A stretch of DNA of 64,000 nucleotides from Coffea arabica (Eukaryota; Streptophyta; Magnoliopsida; Gentianales; Rubiaceae): assembly GCF_036785885.1 (NCBI RefSeq), contig NC_092320.1, positions 27,529,557 to 27,593,556 on the forward strand, given 5' to 3'. The notes beneath the pieces were generated by a model that saw only the letters and a list, made by a program, of their open reading frames with translations, was not told the origin of the DNA and made no database searches. The position numbers were made by a program, and so were the translations under genes. Of this stretch, positions 37,246 to 47,790 are shown piece after piece; positions within the stretch are counted from its first letter, which is position 1; each line of letters starts with the position of its first letter.

Positions 37246-38629
37246 CTACTGATATTGGTGATAGTATATGTGATCGGCTATTGCTCTCCTATTTTTATTC
37301 CAGCCAGCAATTCCTTGTACCGACATATCGAGTGGTTGTGGTTCAAACATTTGGTTGCCCTGGTCTAAATTATCTGCCAATGCTGCATCAGCTTCTTCTT
37401 CAACAAAATATGCGTTATTGGGAACATGATCGCGCATGAAGTTGTGCAAGACACAACAAGCAAAGACAATGTTATTTTGCGTTGGCATCAAATAGTTCTT
37501 CATGGGCTCCTTTAGTATCGGAAATCATTTTTTTAAGACACCAAATGTGTGTTCTATAATGTTTTTTAAAGATGCATGGCGTCTGTTGAAAAGTGCTTTT
37601 GCTGCCCGCTCTTGTGGGATTCCCCGTGCACTCCTAAAAGGGGGCATAAACCCTGGCATATTTGTGTATGTCACGTCCATCGCATAATATTTGCCTGCAT
37701 ATCATGTACAGATAGTTATGTTCATTATGGCAACTCAAATTTAGTTATAAGAAAACTCAATTAGGCCAGGTTTTATGATCAAAGATCTCACGCACCTGCT
37801 GGTGGCATTAAAAAGGCACAATTAGGATCAAGTAAAACATCTCGTAAGATCCTAGAATTATGGGTACTACCCTTCGACCCTACCCTGATATAAGTGAATC
37901 TCATATTATGGTCACTCACGGCTAGAATGTTTTGTGATAAGCCGCCATGCCTATTCTGGTAACGATCCCTGTCTTCAGCTCTACACAAAACTAATACGTG
38001 TGTTCCATCAATAGCTCCAACGCAATCCTAATCACATAGGTCAGTGTTACATATTTAACAGGTTTTCATAATGACTAACTAAACATTAAATCCCTAACCT
38101 TAAACCATGGCCAGAAAAACGCACTGTTCTGTATTCTTGGATGAATTGTATGATAATCTATTGGCCTGACAAAGTCGCGTCCCAATCGAACGAGAGATCT
38201 AAGGCAGCGTCATAGATGGCGATCCACTGTCTTGGAAGATTGTTGGAATCTCTCGGCTAGCATAGTATGTCGCTCATTATGACTCAAGCATAGAAGGCAA
38301 ATGGCGACAGGCTCATGAATTGCCACCTGTTCTGTAGGGTGCGGCTTCCAATAACCCCGCTCAAGCAACAAGTCATATAATTGCAGGAAAAGGGGAGCTT
38401 TCATGCGAAGGTTGTCGAATATTCTGTCTTGATGGCCGTTTATTAGCTCTATAACCCATTGAGCATCTGACTGTGAACCATATCGAATTTGTTGCCACTG
38501 CAAAGGGTTTAGGTACGGGTCGAATAAGGTCAATCATAGAAGAACAAATATGCCGAAGGTCAAAAGGGGCTTCTCGTCGTCCGATTCGTCAGAAGTTTCC
38601 CCACCATGTGCATAATGATCATTTTCCAT
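37246..38629 (-). pseudogene. Harbinger-type DDE transposase, broken by three TGA codons
   Basis: Three exons in consistent phase: 38629-38099, 38027-37796 and 37694-37246, with donors GTTAGG and GTGCGT and acceptors ATTAG and TGCAG, total 404 codons including the TAG. The start ATG at 38629 gives an acidic N-terminus. Core motifs are the first Asp in CVGAIDGTHVLVL, the second in YYAMDVTYTNMPGFM and the Glu in KNIIEHTFGVLKK, followed by NNIVFACCVLHNFM. In-frame TGA codons stand at 38534-38536, 38210-38212 and 37525-37527 (the last at a usual Trp). Length and motifs fit PIF/Harbinger transposases. The stops make it inactive as written. Confidence 0.88.
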
Positions 38630-39224
38630 CAAGTGTTATTGGTTCAGTTTCGTCAAAGGTGAATCTGCAAGGTTTATGGTAGCAGTATAGATCAAATCAA
38701 GACTAATTGGAAAATAAATCATAAGACTTAAAAAGTGCTATACACCGGGAATAGTTAATATCTGAAATTATATGTTCTTACAAAGGTAAGTCATTAATTG
38801 TCTTGTAAACACCAACGAACAAGCCAGTGTTACCAGCAAATAGTGTCATAAAAGTTAAATGAAGTTAGAATGATACTTGGAAGTATTGGCCGGTAATATG
38901 CAAACATACTAAAACAACTGCTGATTGGCCACAAACATTATGAATAAAACCTGACAACTAATTGTTAACTTGTCTGAATTATAAGGATTATAAAATACTC
39001 AACAAAATCAATGCCACAAAGCGCGGTACACTCAAAGAAACAAATGGCAGTCCAAGAAAAAAATACTCAAAGTTCCGATAGCAAATGCTACAACTAACGG
39101 TCTCAAGCATAAACAAACAAAGGCAATGACAGCCAACTTTAAAAAAGTGCTCCCAATGCACAAATGGCTATAACAGGGGTAGGGAAGGCAGCTCCTGAGT
39201 ACCATGTTCAAGTGGGAGACAGCC

Positions 39225-40250
39225 TCAACGCTTCATAAAGGTGATGCGGTTGGCATCTGATCCAACTAAATTCCAAATAGTCAGCTCTTGAGGGTCCTTC
39301 AATATTTCAGCAGCGGCCATTTTGGCTACATAGGCCACGTTCTCTAATCGCCGAAGTTCAGCAATGGCAACATCATACTCCGATTTCTTCGATCCATCTC
39401 AGCCAAAACGATGCTTGGTCGGAGAGCTTACTGACACACTCATGCTGCTACTCTTCTTTCGACTAAGAAACGACTCAATGGTATCAAGAGCCTTGAAGTA
39501 TCTATCAGTCACTAAACTGGAGGCGGTGGACATAGGACTACAGCGTGGTGCGTCACCAGACTTCCGCTTTCCTTTACCCGTCTTCCCTTTCTCTTCATTT
39601 GCCCCTACTACCTGTACATCAGCATCGCAGTCTGCATGGTCCCTCCTGACCTTTCCTCGTGCACATCGTGTAGTAGCCTCCATCTCTTGCTCATCTGCTG
39701 AAGTATGGGGGGTCGTTTTCGTAGCCAAAGCTGAAGTCCCCCATTGCGCCTTGGTTGGCAAATACTGTCTCAAGTAAATGATAGACTAAGTATTCATTTT
39801 GAAATTTTATTAATTTTGGGTTCACCTTGTACAAAAAACACAGCCAAAGGTAGTTAACGAATTACCCCAGATTAGGAAAAAAACGTGCAGCGATGGCTAT
39901 TCTTTAATGAATAGTTATATCTACTCCATCTTGGTCCACTTGTTATCATCCATAAGGAATGTAAACTTCTGGCTATCCCAACCCAATCCCGTTCCCCGTC
40001 TCTTGAAGGAAATGTACAGTTTGGTTAACTCTCGAAGCGTATAGTATTTGTCTCTTATACTATCACTTGTGAAGGAGGTGCCGTATTGGCCGTTCAACCG
40101 CCGAAGTATTTCGGGAACCACATAGCTAGAAATGTTATTGTCCCTAATTTCATTAGCTCTATGCATGTTGACAACGTGCTGGGCAAAGGCAATTTCGTGA
40201 TCCTTAGAGAAATGCACACGCTCCGAACATCCGCGCCTTTTGTTTTCTCA
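39225..40250 (-). pseudogene. Harbinger ORF1, Myb/SANT-like DNA-binding protein, broken
   Basis: The exon-like part 40250-39921 encodes a Myb_DNA-bind_3-type domain (ILRRLNGQYGTSFTSDSIRD, then GTGLGWDSQKFTFLMDDNKW). A second part from about 39773 has a low-complexity Ser/Lys region, reads through a TGA at 39399-39401 in the same frame, and ends ILKDPQELTIWNLVGSDANR with TGA at 39225-39227. The splice between the parts is unresolved and a TAG at 39921 ends the first. In the superfamily this protein helps the transposase bind the element ends. Confidence 0.75.
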
Positions 40251-42083
40251 TCTTAATTAACCCATGAACAAATCCAGAAACAACAAAAGAAAAGCATTGA
40301 CAGATTATTCAAGGCACAGAGAGGACATACTTAATAATAACCAAACAGGAATAGGAGGAGCAAGAATTACCTTGTAGTAGTTAGAAATGCACTGCGTTAA
40401 ATCGTTTTCCCCCCAAGCAGAAATGGATGAACGAGTAGTCTGGATGCTATTCCGTTTCAATGCTGGTTTTATAAGGAAAAAAATTACTATCTGTAGGCAA
40501 TGCATTGAACAAAGGGGAACAAAACAAATATACCTTTGGCAGCATGGTGAGTAATAGGGGGCATGTAGCCTTAAATGGTGGCAACCATACAAGTCAGATC
40601 AACCTGTCTTTTAGCACCCCACGAACTATGAATTTAGACAGATTGCAACGTGTATCAGAGAAGTTGGGAAAAAAATTACATGCCTTAAAGTCGCATCAAC
40701 CAGTGACATTAAAGAAACAACACAGTTGTAGAAGAATATTATGGCAACATGAGTTTAGTTTGCAATTAAACAAGGCAAGACAAAATCCCTATGCGTGATA
40801 TGGAAAACCACAGCAGAAAGCACTAACTCGAGCTAGCAATCCACCTCCTATCCAAATACTAATATTCAACCTGCCATGGTACTAAGATTTTGTAGAATCT
40901 GCAGTCATAGAAATATTTCTTGCTTGTTTTGTTGATTCAACTTCAATTCCGGTAACGACTGAGCTAAAGTATTTCTTCCTAATTGATTGAGATTCAATAA
41001 GCCACTAAAGTAACCAAGCAGGCACAAGCCACTAAAGTAACCAAGCAGTCAATGATGTGCCTGCTCAAGGATTTAATCAGTTCCAGTTGGATTTTAATTG
41101 TTCCCTGGAGAACAGGTCGGAATTAAGACTAACTAGGACCTAACAAATTCAGGATACATTATTGTCTGTGCAATCATTTGCTAGACAAACACGGCATTGA
41201 TTACTAGCAAACCATTGGCACTGGGCAGCGCAACCCCAAGATGAGAAGCCACTACCAACTAGCACAATAAAATCTCCAATGCAAAGTATGAGAAACATTA
41301 AGCGTAAAAGCACATAATTTACATTTTCAATTGGAGGTAAAAAAGGGGGAAACATACGATAGACCTAAATCCCTTTTTTGGGTAGCAAGCTAAGAAAATT
41401 TACATTGGGGTGTTGAATTTCTGCTAAGAAGCAGCAAATAACCTGGAGTAATTGCTCTCATATTTAATAGTAGAGTACATTATACCCAAAACAATGGCAA
41501 AGGTCAATTGTAATTTAAACCCTTTCTTTAATGGAAAAGAAAAAAAATGAAAAATATTGGAACTATTTGCAATCCAGAAAACAAAGGGGAGACTTATCAC
41601 AAGAGCAAATTCGATGGGGGTGGAATGAGAATTCTATCGTACTCCGGTTATCTGCTGGTGTGATGTCGAACCGACATAAGCAAATAATGGGAGTGGGTCG
41701 GCAGCTTGAATCACAAATGGGTTAGAAGTTCCTTGACATCTCTCGAACTGTAGCAACGAGTCGGCAAGCCAAATGTCTGAAAACGTGTAAGAAGCGGCAG
41801 AAAGGTACAACTCAGTAAGAATGCCTCAATTAGATCTCCGACAATAGAAGGAGAGAAAAGCAGAGTTTGGAATGAAACAACATTCAGCAGTCAATTGGGA
41901 ATGTAATGTGTTTTAGGGTTCAGTAATCAGTGTTGCCAAATACAACACAATTGGGACTTTGTGCAAAAATGACATAGGTCTGCCTCAGTTTCACTGTGCA
42001 CTTAATTGTTATTGGTTCACAGTCTTTGTGTCACACAAAGACAAAAACAGTTTTTCCAAATAATTGCTAATCCAAACATAGCC

Positions 42084-43511
42084 GATATTTGTCCAACTAC
42101 TTGAACAAGTTGGTTCTGTGAGCCCTTTGCTGTTGTCCAGAACTCAACAAATAGAGAGGAATTTTTTTTAACCTCTTTACTGCTGACTTGGAAATTTGGA
42201 TTTTGTCACAGGGAAAAGACAATGTAGCTTTTCTTCTTCAAAAAATAGATATAATTGCTGTCCAATTTATATTCGAATTTTTAAATTTTCGTTTGCAGAG
42301 GAGTCCATTTCAATTTTTTGGGTTTATTTTATTATCAATTGATGAAATTAAACTTAAGTCATCTCTTGTACTGTATACTGGAATTGCATGCACGTGGAGG
42401 AGGCCTGTTATTGCAGGCCCGTTAGTGTTGCTGCAACAACACTACACTCGAGAAAAGTGAGGTGTTTAATTATTATATAATTGCAATGTCATAATGATTC
42501 AAGGTTTTTTACAACTATAGGCGTGGGAATGTATACCTACTATGTGCTCTTATCGAGTGCAGCCGATGGATCACTACTGGTCCATATAAAGCTTGGTGTG
42601 CACATATCTTTCAAAGTTGTAATCCTAATCATCAATTCAAACAAGAATCATATGTACTAATTACTTACCTCGTCATTTCTTCTATGTAGGTGGAATGCTG
42701 AGTTCAATCTACACGGGATTGCACGATATGTTCTACCTACGTTTCGAGATCAGTTAACAGGCGTATGTCTTGAAGAGGTATTATAATTTTGTTGCGAGTT
42801 TGTTCTGAGACTTTGCCAGTGTACTGACGAAGCTAATAAAATATAGGTACTTGTTTGAATAGCCTAACGGTATTTGATTCTTGCAAAATTGTGTTTGTTG
42901 ATAGGGAGTTTCCCTCCAGCCATAAGGGAGATTCTGCTGATTTTTTTTTTCAAAAAATTTGTAAAATATTTGAAATATGCCATAAACTTATTATCTTTAT
43001 TGCATTCGACAAAGTTGAGTGATGTATGTGGTAATTTGCCTACGGATGATACTATAGAATCCGATCACCAGGACCCACCATCCAAACTGGATTCGATGGA
43101 GGATCTTAGGCTACTGAGCACCATGTTGGCGCATCTACTCTAATTATACCTTAGACTCAGGTCATGCAGGAGCACACTACATCCATTAGGCAATCTAGGT
43201 CCCTAGTGATTTTTTCGAAGTTTACATCTAGTGGGGACTTACATTATGATACTTCTGAACAGCATGCAAAAGGTACAAATGAAGATCGGAGCATAAAAAA
43301 TTATGATGTTACACTAGAATCACAGATTACTCAAGTTAGTACAGTAATACCAGACCAGCAATGTCGAACATAAAGAATACGTAAATGTAGGGGATGTGGC
43401 ACTCATTAAAAATTTGGATAGCATTGATGACATGCTGATGATGTTGTATAAATTACCTAAATTAGAATTACACTTTTTCATGTCATTTTCCGTTTATATA
43501 ACATTTACTCC
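42084..43511. other. Unassigned sequence with short open stretches
   Basis: Between the Harbinger element and the hAT MITE. Short readable pieces (GIARYVLPTFRDQLTGVCLEE around 42720-42780, and open frames at 42874-43143 and 43164-43373) resemble nothing I know and do not join into a gene model. Possible remnant of an old gene or element. Confidence 0.3.
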
Positions 43512-43519
43512 CACGAATG

Positions 43520-44033
43520 CAGGCCTGTCAACGGGTCGGGTCTAGACCCGGATCCGGACCGGATCCGTGAAATTATTGCGGGTATGGGTAGGGATTTAAT
43601 TCCGTTTCCCGGATCCGGATCCGGATCCGTTTTGTCAAACAAAAAAACGGGTCGGATACGGAATATAGTATTCCGACCCGTATTAGACCCGGATCCGAAT
43701 ATAAATGAATTAATAATTTAAAAAATATATATTTATCAATATAATTTGATTAGGGTGATGTATTTTAATAAAATTAATTTGATTTCTTTTCTTATTTGGT
43801 TTTTTCTTTGCATTAGTTAGAAATTAGTTTACAAATATATTTTTTTCTCATTTTTATTAGAAATTATAAAATTTGGTAAATTTGTTCGGGTAGATCCGGA
43901 TCCGGATCCGGAACCGGAACATAGAATAAAAGACCCGTCGGGTAAACGGGTCGGATCCGGATCCGGCATAGTAATTCGGGTCCGGGTCCGGAATAATGAA
44001 TTCCGGCCCGGACCCGGCCCGTTGACAGCCCTA
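43520..44033. mobile_element. hAT-type MITE rich in GGATCC/CCGGATCCGG repeats
   Basis: An 8-bp target duplication with one transition (CACGAATG at 43512-43519, TACGAATG at 44034-44041). Terminal repeats CAGGCCTGTCAACGGGTCGG and, inverted, TAGGGCTGTCAACGGGCCGG. Subterminal regions are packed with ccggatccgg palindromes around an AT-rich centre. No ORF of significance. Confidence 0.85.
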
Positions 44034-44041
44034 TACGAATG

Positions 44042-45131
44042 CCAGTAGAACAACTCAATAAGCATATCTTATATCTCATTCCATATGGGTATTCCTTTAT
44101 ACAAGTCAAAAAACTTTCATAAAATTATAAAGAAATGCTCTATTTCCATGAATAAAAACAATATAAAAAGGGGTAAAATACACTAGCCTCTCTTCTAATT
44201 AATACAAAAAGTTAGGTACCTCCCCTTGTCATTTCAAAATAACACAGACCTATTACCTATGATATATTTAATTGTATAATTTTATCCTTTACCTTTCTTA
44301 CTCATATTTTTCCTACTAAACATAAGAAAAAAGTTTCAATACTCTCCTAGAAGAAAGTAAAAAAAGAGAAATTTATTCATGAAAAGTGAAGGCCTAACAT
44401 ATTAACAATTTCATTTTAATTTTTTTTATTTTGACCTATGACAGTAAAGAAGTATACATGTGTAATTATTCTTTTACAAAAAATGTATTAAAATAAAATG
44501 AGTTGTTTCCAATCCTATAATTATCAAATCTTTTAATATAGAAGAAGTATACATATGTAGTTATTTCTATACACAAGATTATTTTGAATACAAATTTTTG
44601 GGGAGCTCGTATTTACTAACGGCGAGCTCATGTGAGCTTTAAAAATAAGAAATATTTAATATGTTTGCTAAAAAAGATTTTTAAATAACATTTCTTTGGG
44701 AGCTTGCTTTTGATAAATACGAGTGCCAAAATAAAAAAGATTGTGAGCTCTAAAATAAAAAAAATAAAATAAAATTTTCTAAGTAAAAATGATTTTCTAA
44801 ATTAAGAATAAAAAATATTTCTTAAATAAAATTTTCCTGGAGCTCGCAATTATCAAATACGAGTTCCAAATACAAATGATTTTTAATTCATATTTTATGT
44901 AAGCTCGTAATTACTAAATGCGAGCTCTATAATAAGAAAAGATTTGAAATAAAATTTTACTCTAGGCAATGCAAGCTCCAAAATAAAAAAAAATTATTTT
45001 TAAACAAAAGTTTTTGGGCTCCAAGATAAAAATGACTTTTTAAACCCATTTCTCAGTTGCGCTCGCATAATCCCTAAATGCGAAGATCACTTGTCGGAAC
45101 TGCACACTAAAATCACCCCTTTTGCAGAATT
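44042..45131. other. AT-rich intergenic with palindromic modules
   Basis: No gene. The first part (44042-44580) is plain AT-rich DNA. The second part holds the modules listed at 44603-45085. Confidence 0.5.
44603..45085. repeat. Five diverged palindromic GAGCTCG...CGAGCTC modules
   Basis: Modules of about 27 bp lie at 44603-44629 (gagctcgtatttactaacgg then cgagctc), 44700-44727, 44840-44867, 44901-44927 and 45058-45085. Each is an inverted repeat around an AT core and is followed by aaaataaaaa-type sequence with gatttttaaataaaattt-like phrases, so they look like units of a decayed irregular repeat. Confidence 0.65.
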
Positions 45132-45140
45132 GTTTTGAAA

Positions 45141-46000
45141 GAGAAAATTATTCAACACGTCCCTCACATTTTGCAAAATGACTTTTTTGTCTCTCACTTT
45201 TAAAAGTATAATTTTATATCCTTTACAAATTTACATTAGTCAAATTTGATCTCTATTTAGGTTTTCAACTAATTTTTTGTCGAAATCCACCACGTGTCTT
45301 GCATGTGATCATTTTTTAAGGGTAAAATTGTCAAATCACATTTTACATAATCTGATCCATAGTCTTTCACATTTTACAAAATGAATTATTCATCCCTCAC
45401 ATTTCACAAAATAAAATTTTTCGTCCCTCACATTTCACAAAATAAAAATTTTCATCCATTATTGTTCATGTCTATGAATAGTTTTTTTTTGTTTTTTGAA
45501 ATCTATGTATATATATATTTAATTTCACCTAAATTGTATGAATAGCATGTAATATATGTCTATTTGATTTCACTTGAACAAATTAATTATAGTTATAAGT
45601 GAAATCAAATAGACATATATTACATGCTATTCATACAACTCAGGTGAAATTAAATAGATATATACATAGATTTAAAAAAAAAAAAACTATTCGCACACAT
45701 GATCAATAAGAGATGAAAAAATTGATTTTGTGAAATATGAGGAATGAAAAAATTCATTTTGTGAAATGCGAGAGACTATAGATTGAATTATGTGAAATTT
45801 AATTTGATAATTTTACCCCTCAAAAATGATAACATGCACGACACGTGGTGGATTCCAATAAAAAAAACTAGTCAGAAACCTATGTAAGGACCAAATTTGA
45901 TTAATGTGAATTTGTAAGGAACATAAAATTATACTTTTAGAAATGAAGGACGAACAAAATTATTTTACAAAATGTGAGGGATATTTTGAATGGTTTGTCC
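45141..46000. mobile_element. Foldback Mutator-type MITE (copy 2)
   Basis: Same family as 5020-6126 (cgtccctcacattttgcaaa, cacgtgtcttgcatgtgatc). Target duplication GTTTTGAAA / TTTTTGAAA at 45132-45140 and 46001-46009, one mismatch. The arms meet in a nearly perfect hairpin: a 40-odd-bp string ending atttgatttcactt before about 45577 is repeated inverted from 45598 around a loop of only about 20 bp. Confidence 0.8.
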
Positions 46001-46009
46001 TTTTTGAAA

Positions 46010-46499
46010 TTCATCATAAACTTAGAAATTTCTCTCTATGCAACAACCTAAGCCAACTTTGTTCTAGGTTCTGCGTTTGCTTTCCTTTTCTCCTGATTCT
46101 TTCATGTTCACAGCTAAGCTTTTCTCGTTTGTTGACAATTATGTTTGCCTTTGTTTACTTTGCGTGTTTTATGGTGGCTATGAGAGGTTGAAGTTGTAGT
46201 AAAGTGTTGATTATGTTTGCTTTTATTTGTTTTGTATGTTTTATGGTGGCTATGCTGAGGTTGTAGTGAAATATTGAATGTGGAGTGGAGCTTAAAGTTG
46301 GGCTGGAATTTGGATTTTATGTATCTAAGAACCAATCTCATGAAGATTTTGATCGACAACTATTAGCTGAGTTTTGGCTTGTAACAATAGGTTATATCTT
46401 GATTTTCTTGCTAGACTTGGGCTTTTTTGGCACTACATTGTGGCAGTTTGAGGGTATCACACTGTTGTTTCTAAAGATTTAGGGGAGTGTTGTGTCATG
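46010..46499. other. Intergenic, no gene seen
   Basis: T-rich sequence with two imperfect copies of ttgtttgttttgcgtgttttatggtggctatg-like phrases (about 46150 and 46220). An 82-codon frame ending at 46191 is not supported by composition. Confidence 0.4.
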
Positions 46500-46644
46500 T
46501 GTAACGCACCGAGTTCATAGGGTGGCTTGAGTAACTTTTGAACTGAAACTACCAGTTTAAAATGGGAAATCTAAGTTATTCAATTGCCTATGGGTCGAAG
46601 GCTATATACTATTCCTTTCTCATGTTCCGTTTCAATGTAGGACA

Positions 46645-47782
46645 TGTAACTCTCTCCACTCCCATCCAATGTGGCATTTAGTCCCGTAGACTCTAGAGGT
46701 GCTCCCATCGAATGTGGCACTTAGTCTAGCACATAATTTAACTCTTTCATACTCCCTTATGTAGTTGTGGCACTTAGTCCCATAAATTCTAGAGCCCATT
46801 GGATGTGGCATTTAACCCTTGTCCAATGTGGCACTTAGTTCCACAAGTTATAGAGGTGACTCCCACCAAATATGGCACTTACCCCAGCATAGTACTTAGC
46901 TCCTTTGTACTTCCTTGCGTGATCAGAACCATAGCACCACTTAGTTCCTTTGCACTTCCTTGTATAGTCGAAACCATAACACCGCTGACTATAGACACTT
47001 AGAAGTAGTTGGAACCATAACACCACTGGCTTTAGAGGCAGCTCTCGTCCAATGTGGCATTTAGTCTTATAGGTTCTAGTGGTGACCCCTGTCGAATATG
47101 GCACTCAGTCTCGCATAGCACTTAGCTCTTTCGCATTTTCTTGCATAGTCAAAACCATAACACCATTGGTCAAATGCGGCATGCACAACACTTAGATCCT
47201 TTGCACTTTCTTGTATAGTTGGAACCATAATACAACCGGTTGAATGTAGCACTTAGCCAGCCTGCATTTAGTTTCTTTGCGCTTTCTTGCACAGTGGGAA
47301 CCATAGCAGCGCTGGCCATACTCACCTCGTCGAATGTGGCATTTAGTTCTCTACAGCACTTAGTTCCTTCGCACTTTCTTGCATAGTCAGAACCATAACA
47401 TTGTTAGTCGAATGCTGCGCTTAGCTTTGCATAGCACTTAGTTTCTTTGTACTTTCTAACATAGTTGGAACCAAAACACTGCTAGTCATAGACTCACCTT
47501 GTCGAATGTGGCACATAGCCCTGTATAGCATTTAACTCCTTCGCACATCCTCGCATAATCTTTCATAGTCGAAACCATAACATTGTTGGTTGAATATAGC
47601 ACTTAACCCTACACAACACTTAACTGTTTTACACTTTCTTGCATATTTGGAACCATAATACCATTGTGGAATGTCACACTTAGCTCGCATGGCCTGGTGG
47701 AATGTGGCACTTAGCTTCTCATGGCATTTAGTTCCTTGGCACTTATTTGCATAGTCAAAATCATAACACTGCTTGTCATAAG
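46645..47782. repeat. Decayed tandem array, units about 70-100 bp
   Basis: About eleven imperfect copies of a unit containing gaatgtggcacttag, cagcacttagttccttygc, actttcttgcatagtc and gaaccataacaccnctgg. Two more follow the nested hAT element at 50780-50960. Spacing is irregular (for example ccataac hits near 46973, 47006, 47151, 47390, 47573). No coding potential. Confidence 0.75.
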
Positions 47783-47790
47783 CTCATCCC

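Larger units (their letters stand above)
36891..42083 (-). mobile_element. PIF/Harbinger DNA transposon, decayed, about 5.2 kb
   Basis: Inverted ends: left cgctacgtttggattagctg, right (inverted) ggctatgtttggattagcaa, both followed by T-rich sequence with ttggaa and, on the left, extra copies of gtttggatt near 36970 and 37018. The element encodes the two usual genes on the minus strand: a DDE transposase (37246-38629) and a Myb/SANT-like protein (39225-40250). A 3-bp target duplication could not be confirmed (aat on the left, gat on the right), so the ends are approximate. From 40260 to 42083 no further coding sequence is recognised. Confidence 0.8.

Noticed and set aside
39364..39777. Plus-strand 137-codon frame
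   Set aside because: It is the shadow of the Harbinger Myb/SANT-like ORF on the opposite strand, which has the family motifs.
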